Source: Enterobacteriaceae endosymbiont of Donacia vulgaris (GTDB lineage Bacteria > Pseudomonadota > Gammaproteobacteria > Enterobacterales > Enterobacteriaceae). Taken from it: DNA of 64,000 bases. The translations under genes were made by a program, and so were the position numbers. The notes beneath the pieces were generated by a model. It searched no databases, had not been told where the DNA came from, and was given only the letters and a program-made list of their open reading frames with translations. The number at the start of each line of letters is the position of its first letter. Within the stretch, counting starts at the first letter, position 1. Shown in pieces: positions 12,569-22,798 of the stretch. The DNA lies in the NCBI RefSeq assembly GCF_012568445.1, contig NZ_CP046190.1, positions 2,293 to 66,292 on the forward strand, read 5' to 3'.

Positions 12569-12749
12569 TATTAAGATCCTTTCTAAGAAATATTACAGTT
12601 TTCTATGATTAATTATATAATAAACTTCTTTGAAGTTAAATATTAATTTATACTAAAATAAAAAAAATAATATAATTTGATATCTTATATATATAAAAGA
12701 TAGTCTATAATTTTTATAAAATATAAAATTTTTTGCACAGAGTGATTAT

Positions 12750-13829
12750 ATGATAAGACCAATCTATGCTATTATCAATACTAATGCAGTAAAAAATAAT
12801 TTTAAAATAATTAAAAACATTGCATATAAATCTAAAATTTGGACTGTATTAAAAGCAGATGCTTATGGACATGGTATTAAAAATATTTTTCCCATTATTA
12901 AAAATGATACTGATGGTTTTGCTGTTTTAACATTAGATGAAGCTATAATTTTAAGAGAAAATGGTTATAATAAACCTATTTTGTTATTAGAAGGTTTTTT
13001 TAATAAAGAAGAATTATATTTAATTTATAAATATTTTTTAACTATTACTTTACATAGTAAATGGCAATTAAATAATTTAATTAAATATAAAGCAAAATAT
13101 CCAATTAATATATATATTAAAATTAACAGTGGAATGAATAGATTAGGATTTTCAGTAAAAAATATTATGCAAATTATTAATATTATTAAAAATAAAATAA
13201 ATATTTGTAAAATTACTTTAATGACACATTTTTCTGACGCATCAAAAAATTCTAATTTTATAAAAAAACAAATAAATAATATAAAAAAAAATATTCATAA
13301 TTATTATAAATTTTCATGTTCATTTGCTAATTCTGCAGCAATGTTATGGCATTCATCCAGTCATTATAATTGGATTAGAACTGGAATTATTTTATATGGG
13401 GCTTCACCAACTGGTATTTGGCAAGATATTGCTAAAAAAAATATAAAACCTGTTATGACACTAAAAAGTAAAATAATATCCATACAAAAAATATCTCAAG
13501 GAGAGACAATAGGATATAATTGTAAATATTATACAGATAAAAAACATAGAATAGGAATTATTGCATGTGGATATGCAGATGGATATCCTAAAAATATTAA
13601 TAATAAAACGTATGTTTTAGTAAAAGGCATTAAAACATTAATATTAGGTAATATATCTATGGATATGATTGCAATAGATTTAACAAATATTCCAACAGCA
13701 AGAATAGGTAGTTCAGTAGAACTATGGGGAGAAAATATTAAAATAGATGACGTTGCTAAATCTTCTGGTACTATTGGTTATGAATTAATGTGTTCTGTTT
13801 CTAAAAGAGTACCTAGGATTTTAAAATAA
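12750..13829 (+). CDS. alr: Alanine racemase
   Basis: PLP enzyme making D-alanine for peptidoglycan. It has 359 residues (E. coli Alr 359). The PLP lysine is Lys35 in VLKADAYGHG (33-42), the second catalytic Tyr is in GETIGYN (about 250-257), and RTGIILYGASP contributes to the pyridoxal pocket. It is divergent from hspQ. With murB and the DAP genes it shows that a murein wall is still made. Confidence 0.97.
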   Translation: MIRPIYAIINTNAVKNNFKIIKNIAYKSKIWTVLKADAYGHGIKNIFPIIKNDTDGFAVLTLDEAIILRENGYNKPILLLEGFFNKEELYLIYKYFLTITLHSKWQLNNLIKYKAKYPINIYIKINSGMNRLGFSVKNIMQIINIIKNKINICKITLMTHFSDASKNSNFIKKQINNIKKNIHNYYKFSCSFANSAAMLWHSSSHYNWIRTGIILYGASPTGIWQDIAKKNIKPVMTLKSKIISIQKISQGETIGYNCKYYTDKKHRIGIIACGYADGYPKNINNKTYVLVKGIKTLILGNISMDMIAIDLTNIPTARIGSSVELWGENIKIDDVAKSSGTIGYELMCSVSKRVPRILK

Positions 13830-13881
13830 TTTTTTTATAATATTAAAAATAAAGATTTAAATAAAAAAATAAGTTTTATAA

Positions 13882-15510
13882 TTACTTATCTAGTATTTTA
13901 TGTAAATCTTTTATATGTATTCTAAAAAATAATGGTTTAAATTTATTAATTTTTCTATTAATTAAAGGACATAAAATATTTTTAAAACATAATTTATATT
14001 TTAAAAATAACTCTGTTTTCTTAGATAAAATAGGCATAATTGGTTTCATATATATCATAATTACGCGAAACATATTAATACCCATAGAACAAATAGTTTG
14101 AACTTCATTTTTTTTTAAATCATCTTTAATTAAGATCCATGGTTTATATTTATCAATATAATAATTAGCTATATCTGATAACACTATTATTTGTTTAATA
14201 ACATGACTAAATTTGCATTCTATAAAATATTTATGAATAATTTCTGATTTTTTAACAAATTTTAAATAAAAAGACATATTAATATTTTTAGATAAATTAT
14301 TATTAAAATAATTATTAATAAAATAAGCATTTCTTGATGCTAAATTAATAATTTTATTAACAATATCTCCATTGATTTTATAAACAAAATCAGAAAAATT
14401 AAAATCAATATCATTAATATCAGATGATAATTTAGAAGCATAATAATAACGTAAACTATCAGGATCTAATACATCTAACCATTTTTTAGCAGTAATAAAA
14501 TTACCCTTAGATTTAGACATTTTATATCCATTTAATGTTACATGTCCATGAACAAATAATTTAGTAGGTTTTCTAAAATTACTTCCTTCTAACATTGCAG
14601 GCCAAAATAAACTATGAAAATAAACAATATCTTTTCCAATGAAATGATATAATTCAGTAGTAGAAGTTTTTTTCCACCATTCATAAAAATTTAATTTTTT
14701 ATTATCACATAAATTTTTAAAAGTACTTATATAACCTATTGGGGCGTCTAACCATACATAAAAATATTTATTAATAGTTTTAGGTATTTTAAAACCAAAA
14801 TATGGTCCATCTCTAGTAATATCCCATTTTTTTAAACCTAAAATAAACCATTCTTGTACTTTATTTTTTATTTTTTCATTTAAAACACCAGAATTAATCC
14901 AATTTTTTAAGAAATTAAAAAATTGAGGTAAATCAAAGAAAAAATGTTCAGAATTACATAATATAGGGGTTGTTTGAGATAAAATAGAAATTGGGTTCAT
15001 TAAATTAATAGATGCATATGTTGTACCACAATTTTCACAGTGATCGCTATATTGATGGATAGAAAAACAATTAGGACATGTTCCTTTTACAAATCTATCA
15101 GGTAAAAAGATATTATAAACAGAATCATATAATTGCTTAATAATCTTTTTTTTAATAAATGTACCTTTTTTTAATCGATTAAAAATTAATTTAGAAAAAA
15201 AAAAATTTTCATTACTATGTGTAGTATAATAATTATCATAACTAATATGAAATTGTTTTAAGTCTATAATATGTTCATTATATATTTTATTAATCATACT
15301 TTCCGGACTTATTTTTAATTGTAAAGATTTTAACATTACAGGAGTACCGTGTGCATCATCAGCACAAATAAAATATATTTCATTACCATACATGCGATGG
15401 TATCTAACCCAAATATCTGCTTGTATATGTTCTAACATATGCCCTAAATGAATACTGCCATTAGAATAAGGTAGTGCACAAGTAACTAGCATTTTTTTTT
15501 TTAATAACAT
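13882..15510 (-). CDS. metG: Methionyl-tRNA synthetase (short form)
   Basis: Charges initiator and elongator tRNA-Met. It has the class I catalytic core with HLGH at 21-24, a zinc knuckle CPNC...CENC (about 145-161) and KMSKSKGN near residue 332, followed by the helical anticodon-binding domain. It has 542 residues against 677 in E. coli: the C-terminal Trbp111-like dimerisation/tRNA-binding domain is absent and the stop follows the anticodon-binding domain directly. E. coli truncations lacking this domain are active monomers, so it should be functional. Confidence 0.97.
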   Translation of the reverse strand: MLLKKKMLVTCALPYSNGSIHLGHMLEHIQADIWVRYHRMYGNEIYFICADDAHGTPVMLKSLQLKISPESMINKIYNEHIIDLKQFHISYDNYYTTHSNENFFFSKLIFNRLKKGTFIKKKIIKQLYDSVYNIFLPDRFVKGTCPNCFSIHQYSDHCENCGTTYASINLMNPISILSQTTPILCNSEHFFFDLPQFFNFLKNWINSGVLNEKIKNKVQEWFILGLKKWDITRDGPYFGFKIPKTINKYFYVWLDAPIGYISTFKNLCDNKKLNFYEWWKKTSTTELYHFIGKDIVYFHSLFWPAMLEGSNFRKPTKLFVHGHVTLNGYKMSKSKGNFITAKKWLDVLDPDSLRYYYASKLSSDINDIDFNFSDFVYKINGDIVNKIINLASRNAYFINNYFNNNLSKNINMSFYLKFVKKSEIIHKYFIECKFSHVIKQIIVLSDIANYYIDKYKPWILIKDDLKKNEVQTICSMGINMFRVIMIYMKPIMPILSKKTELFLKYKLCFKNILCPLINRKINKFKPLFFRIHIKDLHKILDK

Positions 15511-15575
15511 AATATTTTATTATCTTTATATAATTAAATAAAAAATTAAAAATCTAACTAATATTTTAAAATCAA

Positions 15576-16097
15576 TTAATAGAAGAATTTCATTATAATA
15601 TTATTACAAATAGGATACAATAAATACAAAGAAAATATTAAATATAAATAACAAAAAATATCTTCTTTAAGAAATTTTTTTGTAATAAGTGGTAACTTAA
15701 ATTTTTTTTTATAAGGCCATAATAATGGTACACCAGATGGTGTTAATATATCTGCAACAATATGACTACAATAACCTATAATCAAACCTAATTTAACATC
15801 AAAAACACAATTTAATTTTAAATTAATAGAAAAAATTATAAAACTGAAAACTAAAACTGATAATAAACTATGTGTAAATCCCCTATGTCCAAATATTTTA
15901 TTAATTAAATATGATAAAATTTTAATTTTACGTCCTAAAATAGATTGAGGATTATCAATATCAGGTAATAAACATGTAACAATAGAAACAGGAATAATAC
16001 GCCACCAATCATCATGATACATAATATTAGAAAATATAAAATGTTGTATTAAAACACTACTAGCTATTGTAAATATTATATGCCCTTTAACTGTCAT
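15576..16097 (-). CDS. ydjM: YdjM-family membrane-bound metal-dependent hydrolase
   Basis: Inner-membrane protein of 173 residues (E. coli YdjM 196). The metal-binding-type motifs are clear: CLLPDIDNPQSILG (42-55), FGHRGFTHSLL (69-79) and GYCSHIVADILTPSGVPLLWP (109-129), with four or more hydrophobic segments between and after them. In E. coli ydjM is LexA-regulated and its role is unknown; related proteins include phospholipase-like hydrolases. It lies 15 nt downstream of rnb on the same strand, so the two are probably co-transcribed. The biochemical function cannot be stated. Confidence 0.85.
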   Translation of the reverse strand: MTVKGHIIFTIASSVLIQHFIFSNIMYHDDWWRIIPVSIVTCLLPDIDNPQSILGRKIKILSYLINKIFGHRGFTHSLLSVLVFSFIIFSINLKLNCVFDVKLGLIIGYCSHIVADILTPSGVPLLWPYKKKFKLPLITKKFLKEDIFCYLYLIFSLYLLYPICNNIIMKFFY

Positions 16098-16112
16098 ACT
16101 TTACCTAATATA

Positions 16113-18056
16113 TTAAATTATTTTCGCAATAATACCATTAATATTTACTTCTTTTATAATAACCTTTATTTTATCAGTAATTTTAAAAAATAATTTATTT
16201 TTATTAAAAATAACTCCCTTTTCTTGATTGATAATAATATTATCAATGTTATTACACAAAAATTTTTTAGGAATAAAAGCATAAGCACCATTTTTAATTA
16301 ATCTTATTTTTATACCATAATAAAATATATCAATTATTTCAGATATAAAAATTTTACTACGAATAGATATATTTTTAAAATATTGTAAATATAAAAAATT
16401 ATTTATCTCATTTTTTACTTTTTTATGTAAATAACGTTTTTTATTCATGTTAATAAATATATCATTAATAGGTTTTGATATATTATATTTTTTATCTATA
16501 ACTGATTTAATCAATCTATGATTAATCATATCTCCAAATTTACGTATAGGAGATGTCCAAGTAGCATATCTTTTTACCCCTAAAGAAAAATGAGGACCTG
16601 GTTTTATATTAAATAATGTAATTAATTGATATTTTTTTATTCTATTTAAAATAAAAGATGCATTTAATTCATATAATTTATTATATATTTGTTTATAACC
16701 TTTTAAAGTAGTTAAAAATAATTTATCATATTTAATATTATATTCATTTAATAATTCTATTATTTTATTTGTTTTACTTATATTAAAACCATAATATACA
16801 TTATATATTCCAAAACCTAATTTTTTATATAATACTTCAGATGCACATATATTTGCTGTAATCATAGCTGTTTCAATTATCTTATGTGCTATTCTTTTTT
16901 TTTCTTTTATTATATCGACTATACGTCCTTTATCACCAAAAACAAATTTATAATCAGTATTATTAAAAGCTACAATATTTTGATGATTCCATTTCTGACG
17001 ATATAAATAAAATTTATATAAAAAAATAATTTGTTGTTCTATTTTATTATTATCAGGTTTCCAATTACCTATTTTTTCTAACCAATTAGAAACATCATAA
17101 TAATTTAATTTTGCATGTGATTTAATCCAACCTGTAAAAAAAATTATTTTTTTAGACAAAAAACCATTTTTATGAATTATCATTTTACAAATTAAAACAG
17201 GTCTTTTTTTATTAGGTTGTAAAGAACAAAAATTTTCTGATAATATTTTTGGTAATAAAGGAATTGTTAATCCTGGTAAGTAATTAGTAAACATTCTTTT
17301 TGAAGCTATTTTATCTATTTCATTATCTTTTTCAATATAAGCAGTAGGATCTGCAATAGCCACATAAACTAATAATTTATCTTCAGATAATTCTTCTATA
17401 TATAATGAATCATCTATATCCTTTGTATCTTTATTATCTACTGTGATAAAACATAATTTAGTTAAATCTTTTCTATATAAATTATCATTTAGAAATTTTA
17501 TTTTTTTACATAAATTATTACTAGGAGAATTAATTGAAAGATTATATTTTAATAAAATATTCCACCATGGAATTAAATATTTATTATCTTCATTTAAAAA
17601 TTTTGTTATTTCAGCTATAAATATATTATTCCCCCCTTTTAAGGGATGTTGAATAATTTTAGCAATTACTTTATCTCCATTTTTAATAATATTTTCTATA
17701 TTTTTTTTTATATTACATTTTATTATATTTTTATACAAAATTTTTTTTTCTGGAATTATATAAATAATATTATTTTTTTTTTTAATTATTCCTTCAAAAA
17801 TATTAATATTGGATTTTAATAATTTAATTGGAATAACTTCTAATTGACCATTATCATTATTTTTTATATTAGCTAAAATATAATCTCCTTCCATAATATA
17901 TTTTAAATAAATACAAGATATATAATAAATATAATTTTTATCTGTTTCTAAAATTCCTGTTTTTTTATTTAGAATTTTAACAAAACCTTTAATTGGAGGT
18001 AAATGTTTTGTAAATTTTTTTTTAAGTTTTAAAAGTAAAAAATTATTATAAAGCAT
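16113..18056 (-). CDS. rnb: Exoribonuclease II
   Basis: Processive 3'-5' exoribonuclease for mRNA turnover. It has 647 residues (E. coli 644). N-terminal cold-shock domains precede the RNB catalytic domain, whose Asp cluster is DNKDTKDIDDSL (207-218). The RYATWTSPIRKFGDMINHR block carries the catalytic arginine, and a C-terminal S1 domain ends the protein. Divergence in the cold-shock region is strong, but all active-site acids are present. Confidence 0.96.
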   Translation of the reverse strand: MLYNNFLLLKLKKKFTKHLPPIKGFVKILNKKTGILETDKNYIYYISCIYLKYIMEGDYILANIKNNDNGQLEVIPIKLLKSNINIFEGIIKKKNNIIYIIPEKKILYKNIIKCNIKKNIENIIKNGDKVIAKIIQHPLKGGNNIFIAEITKFLNEDNKYLIPWWNILLKYNLSINSPSNNLCKKIKFLNDNLYRKDLTKLCFITVDNKDTKDIDDSLYIEELSEDKLLVYVAIADPTAYIEKDNEIDKIASKRMFTNYLPGLTIPLLPKILSENFCSLQPNKKRPVLICKMIIHKNGFLSKKIIFFTGWIKSHAKLNYYDVSNWLEKIGNWKPDNNKIEQQIIFLYKFYLYRQKWNHQNIVAFNNTDYKFVFGDKGRIVDIIKEKKRIAHKIIETAMITANICASEVLYKKLGFGIYNVYYGFNISKTNKIIELLNEYNIKYDKLFLTTLKGYKQIYNKLYELNASFILNRIKKYQLITLFNIKPGPHFSLGVKRYATWTSPIRKFGDMINHRLIKSVIDKKYNISKPINDIFINMNKKRYLHKKVKNEINNFLYLQYFKNISIRSKIFISEIIDIFYYGIKIRLIKNGAYAFIPKKFLCNNIDNIIINQEKGVIFNKNKLFFKITDKIKVIIKEVNINGIIAKII

Positions 18057-18102
18057 AATATTAATTATTAATTCTTTTTTAAATTAAAAATTTTTTTAAT
18101 GA

Positions 18103-18627
18103 TTAAAATGGTATGTCATCTTCAAAATCAAGAAGATTTTCATTTTCATTTTTATTAATAGATGATTCATCATTATTATTTTTTTCTATATTATTAGATA
18201 TATTAATTTTTTTTTTCCAACTATTTTTAATTTCTTTTGATTTTTTTTCTTTATTTAATAAATTATTATCATTTTGACGTAAATTATTTAACATTTGCAT
18301 AGTACCTCCTATACTTACAATTATTTCAGTTATGTAATTATCTTGACCATTTTGATTTTGCCATTTTCTAGTTTGTAAATAACCTTCAATATATACTTGA
18401 GAACCTTTTTTTAAATACTCATTAGAAATTTCTGCTAATTTTCCAAAAATAACAATACGATGCCATTCAGTTTTTTCTTTATTTTCTCCGGTATTTTTAT
18501 CTTTCCAATTATTTGAAGTAGCAACTGTAATATTTACTACAGGATTTCCATTAGGCATATAACGTATCTCAGGATTTTTACCTAAAAAACCAACAATAAT
18601 TACTTTATTAATACCTCTACTAGCCAC
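18103..18627 (-). CDS. ssb: Single-stranded DNA-binding protein
   Basis: Homotetrameric ssDNA-binding protein for replication and repair. It has 174 residues (E. coli 178). The N-terminal OB fold (1-110) is well conserved ([24 protein letters not shown]), followed by an Asn/Lys-rich disordered linker and the acidic tip DFEDDIPF (167-174) that recruits partner proteins. Keeping this tip suggests that SSB-partner interactions persist. Confidence 0.98.
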   Translation of the reverse strand: MASRGINKVIIVGFLGKNPEIRYMPNGNPVVNITVATSNNWKDKNTGENKEKTEWHRIVIFGKLAEISNEYLKKGSQVYIEGYLQTRKWQNQNGQDNYITEIIVSIGGTMQMLNNLRQNDNNLLNKEKKSKEIKNSWKKKINISNNIEKNNNDESSINKNENENLLDFEDDIPF

Positions 18628-18715
18628 TTTTAATCCTTTTTATAATTAAATTTCATATATTTTAAAAATTATTAATTAAATGATTATTACATAAAAAATA
18701 TTAAAAAAATATAAA

Positions 18716-19618
18716 TCATATAAAAAATAAATTTCCAATAATAAAACGTAATTTTTTCATTGCATTTTTTTCTAATTGTCTTATACGTTCTGCAGATATA
18801 CCATAATAATTTGCTAATTCTTGTAATGTAGTTTTTTCTTTATTTTTATTTAACCATCTTAAAGTAATAATATTACGACTACGATAATCTAATTTTAATA
18901 TAGCTTTATATAATTTATTTGAAATAAATTTACTCCAATTATCTTTTTCAATTATATTTGCAAAATTAGAATTATGATCTTTAAGAAAGATATTTGAATT
19001 ATCTTTTTTGTTTTTAAAATTATCTTTAATATTATTATTATTATTATTACTCATATCTTGAGCTGACATACGTGATTCCATTTCACAAACATCTTTAATA
19101 GATACTCCTAATTCTTTAGCAACCATTTTAATTTCATCTTGATTAAACCAACCTAATCTTTGTTTGGCTTTACGTAAATTAAAAAATAATTTTCTTTGTG
19201 CTTTAGTAGTAGCAACTTTTACTATTCTCCAATTACGTAAAACATATTCATGTATTTCTGCTTTAATCCAATGAATAGCAAAAGATACTAATCGCACCCC
19301 AACTTCTGGATTAAATCTACGTACAGCTTTCATTAAACCTATATTCCCTTCTTGAATAAGATCTGCTTGTTGTAGTCCATATCCTGAATAATATTTAGCT
19401 ACATGTATAACAAATCTTAAATGTGATAAAATTAATTTTTTTGCAGCCTCTAAATCTCCTTTATAATATAATTTTTTTGATAATTCTTGTTCTTCATCAG
19501 AAGTTAATATTGGATAATTATTTGTAACATATATATAAGAATCTAGTGTACCAATGGGTACAACAATAGAAGATCTTAAATTAGAGGTAAATATATTTTT
19601 ATACATTAATTCTTCCAA
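18716..19618 (-). CDS. rpoH: RNA polymerase sigma-32 factor RpoH
   Basis: Heat-shock sigma factor. It has 300 residues (E. coli 284). Region 2 ([20 protein letters not shown], then [19 protein letters not shown]) and the RpoH box [10 protein letters not shown] are nearly identical to E. coli, as is the region 4 helix-turn-helix near the C-terminus ([19 protein letters not shown]). Two differences stand out: about 15 extra N-terminal residues (an alternative ATG is at 19606) and an Asn-rich linker where E. coli has acidic residues. ftsX and ftsE, which lie between rpoH and ftsY in E. coli, are missing. Confidence 0.98.
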   Translation of the reverse strand: MEELMYKNIFTSNLRSSIVVPIGTLDSYIYVTNNYPILTSDEEQELSKKLYYKGDLEAAKKLILSHLRFVIHVAKYYSGYGLQQADLIQEGNIGLMKAVRRFNPEVGVRLVSFAIHWIKAEIHEYVLRNWRIVKVATTKAQRKLFFNLRKAKQRLGWFNQDEIKMVAKELGVSIKDVCEMESRMSAQDMSNNNNNNIKDNFKNKKDNSNIFLKDHNSNFANIIEKDNWSKFISNKLYKAILKLDYRSRNIITLRWLNKNKEKTTLQELANYYGISAERIRQLEKNAMKKLRFIIGNLFFI

Positions 19619-19685
19619 AAATAAAAAATTATTAACATATTATATAATTAATTTTAAAATGGTATTATTAAAAATTAATTAATAA

Positions 19686-20642
19686 TTATAAAATTGCATT
19701 AATAAAATCTTTTGCATTAAATAAATGTAAATCTGTTATTTTTTCCCCACAACCAATAAATCTAATTGGGATATTAAATCTATTTGCTAAAGAAAAAATA
19801 ATTCCACCTTTTGCAGTTCCATCTATTTTAGTTAAAGTAATACCGGTTACTCCAATATTATTGTGAAATGTTTTTAATTGATTAATAGAATTTTGTCCAA
19901 TAGTTGCATCTAAAATTAACATAATTTCATCAACAACCATATTATTATTTTTTTTTATCACACGTACAATTTTTTTTAATTCTTCCATAAGAGAAATATT
20001 ATTATGTAATCTTCCTGATGTATCAGCAATTAAAATGTCTATTTTTTTTTTTTTAGCTTGAAAAATTGCATCAAAAATAACTGCTGAACTTTCTTTTTTT
20101 TTAGAATTATATATAAAAAAACTATTACTTTTTTTACTCCAGGTAAATAATTGTTCATGTGCACCTGCTCTAAAAGTATCACCAGAAGCTAACATTACAG
20201 ATTTTTTTTTTTTATAGAAGTAATATGCTAATTTTCCTATTGTAGTAGTTTTACCTACTCCATTTACACCTATTATTAATATTATAAAGGGTTTTTTTAT
20301 ATTTTTATTAATTACTAAAGGAATTTCTACATGGCTTAAAATATTTAACATTTCTATTTTTAAATATTTATATAATTGAGAAGAATCTTGTAGATTATTT
20401 AATGTTACATATTTTTTTATTGAATCAATAATTTTTTTTGTAGTATGTATACCTATATCAGAAATAATTAATTTTTCTTGTAACTTATCAAATAATTTTT
20501 TATCAATAGTATTTTTTTGTTTAAAAAGTTTAATAATTTTTTTACTAATATTATTACTTGTTTTAATTAATTTTTTTTTTAAATAACTAAAAAAACTTAT
20601 TTTTTTTTCGTTTTTTGGAATTGTATTTTTTTTATTTATCAT
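19686..20642 (-). CDS. ftsY: Signal recognition particle receptor FtsY (NG domain)
   Basis: GTPase receptor that docks SRP-ribosome complexes at SecYEG. It has 318 residues against 497 in E. coli: the acidic A domain is gone, leaving a short basic N-terminus and the N and G domains. G1 is GVNGVGKTT (125-133), followed by DTFRAGAHEQL, the G3 region DTSGRL and G4 TKIDGTAKGG. The NG core is the minimal functional unit in the family. It runs divergently from rsmD. Confidence 0.97.
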   Translation of the reverse strand: MINKKNTIPKNEKKISFFSYLKKKLIKTSNNISKKIIKLFKQKNTIDKKLFDKLQEKLIISDIGIHTTKKIIDSIKKYVTLNNLQDSSQLYKYLKIEMLNILSHVEIPLVINKNIKKPFIILIIGVNGVGKTTTIGKLAYYFYKKKKSVMLASGDTFRAGAHEQLFTWSKKSNSFFIYNSKKKESSAVIFDAIFQAKKKKIDILIADTSGRLHNNISLMEELKKIVRVIKKNNNMVVDEIMLILDATIGQNSINQLKTFHNNIGVTGITLTKIDGTAKGGIIFSLANRFNIPIRFIGCGEKITDLHLFNAKDFINAIL

Positions 20643-20765
20643 TTTTTTACAAAATTTTAAATTATCTAGTAATAAAATTACTTGATATAATTAAATAATT
20701 ATTTAAATAATATATCAAAAATACTTTTAAAGTAATTATTATTATTAAGTTATTTTACATAAATT

Positions 20766-21350
20766 ATGAAAAAACAAAAATCTTTAAATACTATTAATAT
20801 TATAGCAGGTAAATGGAAAGGTAAAAAAATAAAAATTATAGACAATAAAATATTAAAACCCACAATGTGTTTTATTCGTGAAAATTTATTTAATTGGCTT
20901 ATAAACAGTAATTTACATGTGTTTAATTGTTTAGATTGTTATGCTGGTACTGGAATTTTAAGTTTTGAAGCTTTTTCTAGAAATATCTTATTTGCTACAT
21001 TAATTGAAAATAATAAAAAAATATTTCAACAATTAAAAAAAAATATTTTTTTATTAAAAATACAAAATATTTCCTTAATTTATAAAAATACTTTAATTTT
21101 TTTATCAAAAAAATCAAATAAGCAATATGATTTAATTTTTATAGATCCTCCATTTTGTGAAACAAATATTTTATTACAAAAAACCTGTTTTTTATTAGAA
21201 AAAAATAATTGGTTAAAACATAATGCTTATATTTTTATTGAATATAGAACTAAAAGTAATAAATTTTTTTTACCAAAAAATTGGTTCAAATATCGAGAAA
21301 AAAGATTTGGTATCGTTACTTATCTTTTATGTAAACGAATTTTATTTTAA
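20766..21350 (+). CDS. rsmD: 16S rRNA m2G966 methyltransferase RsmD
   Basis: Methylates G966 of 16S rRNA, next to the P-site. It has 194 residues (E. coli 198). Motifs are IAGKWKGKKI near the N-terminus, KPTMCFIRENLFNWL, the SAM-binding DCYAGTGILSFEAFSR (about 59-74) and the catalytic DPPF. It is divergent from ftsY; in E. coli the two genes are adjacent in one operon. Confidence 0.95.
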   Translation: MKKQKSLNTINIIAGKWKGKKIKIIDNKILKPTMCFIRENLFNWLINSNLHVFNCLDCYAGTGILSFEAFSRNILFATLIENNKKIFQQLKKNIFLLKIQNISLIYKNTLIFLSKKSNKQYDLIFIDPPFCETNILLQKTCFLLEKNNWLKHNAYIFIEYRTKSNKFFLPKNWFKYREKRFGIVTYLLCKRILF

Positions 21351-21355
21351 AAAAA

Positions 21356-21610
21356 CTATAATTTTTTTATTAAAAAGAAATATGGTGGTACATTATATAT
21401 TTTTTTATAAATTATGTTATAATTCATAAAATAACAAAAATTTTTTATATCTATATTAACTAATAAGTCGTCAGTAATAATTAATAAAGTTTCATGTTTT
21501 TTAATCCGAAGTGTTTTTTTTCTAATCATCATAATAGTTGTTGGGCACTGTAATCCTTGTATATCTAAAATATAATTTGCATTTTTATAAAGATTATTTT
21601 TTTTTAACAT
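21356..21610 (-). CDS. tusA: Sulfur carrier protein TusA
   Basis: Accepts persulfide from IscS and starts the Tus relay toward MnmA. It has 84 residues (E. coli 81). The signature LDIQGLQCP carries the active Cys22 near the N-terminus; the conserved TLLIITDD and FCYFM segments follow. It is convergent with rsmD with a gap of only 5 nt. Together with tusE it implies that tRNA wobble 2-thiolation is retained. Confidence 0.95.
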   Translation of the reverse strand: MLKKNNLYKNANYILDIQGLQCPTTIMMIRKKTLRIKKHETLLIITDDLLVNIDIKNFCYFMNYNIIYKKIYNVPPYFFLIKKL

Positions 21611-21730
21611 TTTAATATATTATTAAGAATAAATTCATATGAATAGTTTTATTATAATAAAAAAATTTTATTTTTATAAAAATTTTTAATTAAATTTATT
21701 ATTTTAAAAAATATAAAGTAGGTGAATATT

Positions 21731-22726
21731 ATGGATTTAAATAAAAAAAAAATAGTTCTTGAAGATGCTATTATTCAAATCGAAAACCAATTTGGTAAAG
21801 GTTCTATTATGAGGTTAGGTGATAATAGAACTATGGATATAGAATCAATATCAACAGGATCTATATCCTTAGATATAGCATTAGGTATTGGTGGTTTACC
21901 AATTGGTAGAATAGTAGAAATATACGGTCCAGAATCCTCTGGTAAAACTACTTTAACATTACAAATTATAGCTGAAGCCCAAAAGTTAGGAAAAATTTGT
22001 GCTTTTATTGATGCAGAACATGCACTAGATCCTATATATGCTAAAAAATTAAATGTTGATATTAATAAATTATTATGTTCACAACCTGATACAGGAGAAC
22101 AAGCATTAGAATTATGTGACTCATTAGCAAAATCAGGAGTAATCGATGTTATTATTGTAGATTCTGTAGCAGCTTTAACTCCTAAAGCTGAAATAGAAGG
22201 AGAAATAGGAGATTCTCATGTAGGACTAGCAGCAAGAATGATGAGTCAAGCTATGCGTAAATTAGCAAGTAATTTAAAACAATCAAATACACTTTTAATT
22301 TTTATTAATCAAATTCGCATGAAAATTGGTATTTTATTTGGTAATCCTGAAGTAACAACAGGAGGTAATGCATTAAAATTTTACGCTTCTGTAAGATTAG
22401 ATATTCGGAAAATTGGTAATGTTAAAAAAGGAGATGAAATAATTGGTAATGAAACAAGAGTAAAAGTTGTTAAAAATAAAGTTGCAGTACCTTTTAAAAA
22501 AGCAGAATTTCAAATTATTTATGGTAAAGGTATTAATATTTATGGAGAATTATTAGATTTAGGAGTAAAAGAAAAAATAATTGAAAAATGTGGATCATGG
22601 TACAGTTTTCATAATGAAAAAATTGGACAGGGAAAAATTAATGCTATAAATTTTTTAAAAAAAAATAAAAAACAATCTATAGAAATTGAAAAAAAAATAC
22701 GAGAAATTTTTTTTAAAAAAAAATAA
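21731..22726 (+). CDS. recA: Recombinase RecA (acidic tail missing)
   Basis: ATP-dependent homologous-pairing filament protein. I choose ATG at 21731 because AGGTGA (21720-21725) is correctly spaced; a GTG at 21722 lies inside that site. It has 331 residues (E. coli 353). Walker A GPESSGKT is at 66-73 exactly as in E. coli, and loop L2 ([18 protein letters not shown]) is intact. The protein ends in a Lys-rich stretch (EIFFKKK): the E. coli acidic C-terminal tail, which restrains RecA, is absent. The recX gene that follows recA in E. coli is lost and alaS is next. Confidence 0.97.
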   Translation: MDLNKKKIVLEDAIIQIENQFGKGSIMRLGDNRTMDIESISTGSISLDIALGIGGLPIGRIVEIYGPESSGKTTLTLQIIAEAQKLGKICAFIDAEHALDPIYAKKLNVDINKLLCSQPDTGEQALELCDSLAKSGVIDVIIVDSVAALTPKAEIEGEIGDSHVGLAARMMSQAMRKLASNLKQSNTLLIFINQIRMKIGILFGNPEVTTGGNALKFYASVRLDIRKIGNVKKGDEIIGNETRVKVVKNKVAVPFKKAEFQIIYGKGINIYGELLDLGVKEKIIEKCGSWYSFHNEKIGQGKINAINFLKKNKKQSIEIEKKIREIFFKKK

Positions 22727-22798
22727 TATAATGAAGTATTTTATTTTTTATAATTAATTTATATATAATTTTAATTATAATTAAGGATAATGTATAAT

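Noticed and set aside
17443-17652. Short frame opposite rnb, and similar antisense frames elsewhere (e.g. 59557-59769, 43986-44180)
   Set aside because: They are mirror frames of conserved genes, lack Shine-Dalgarno sites and resemble no known protein.
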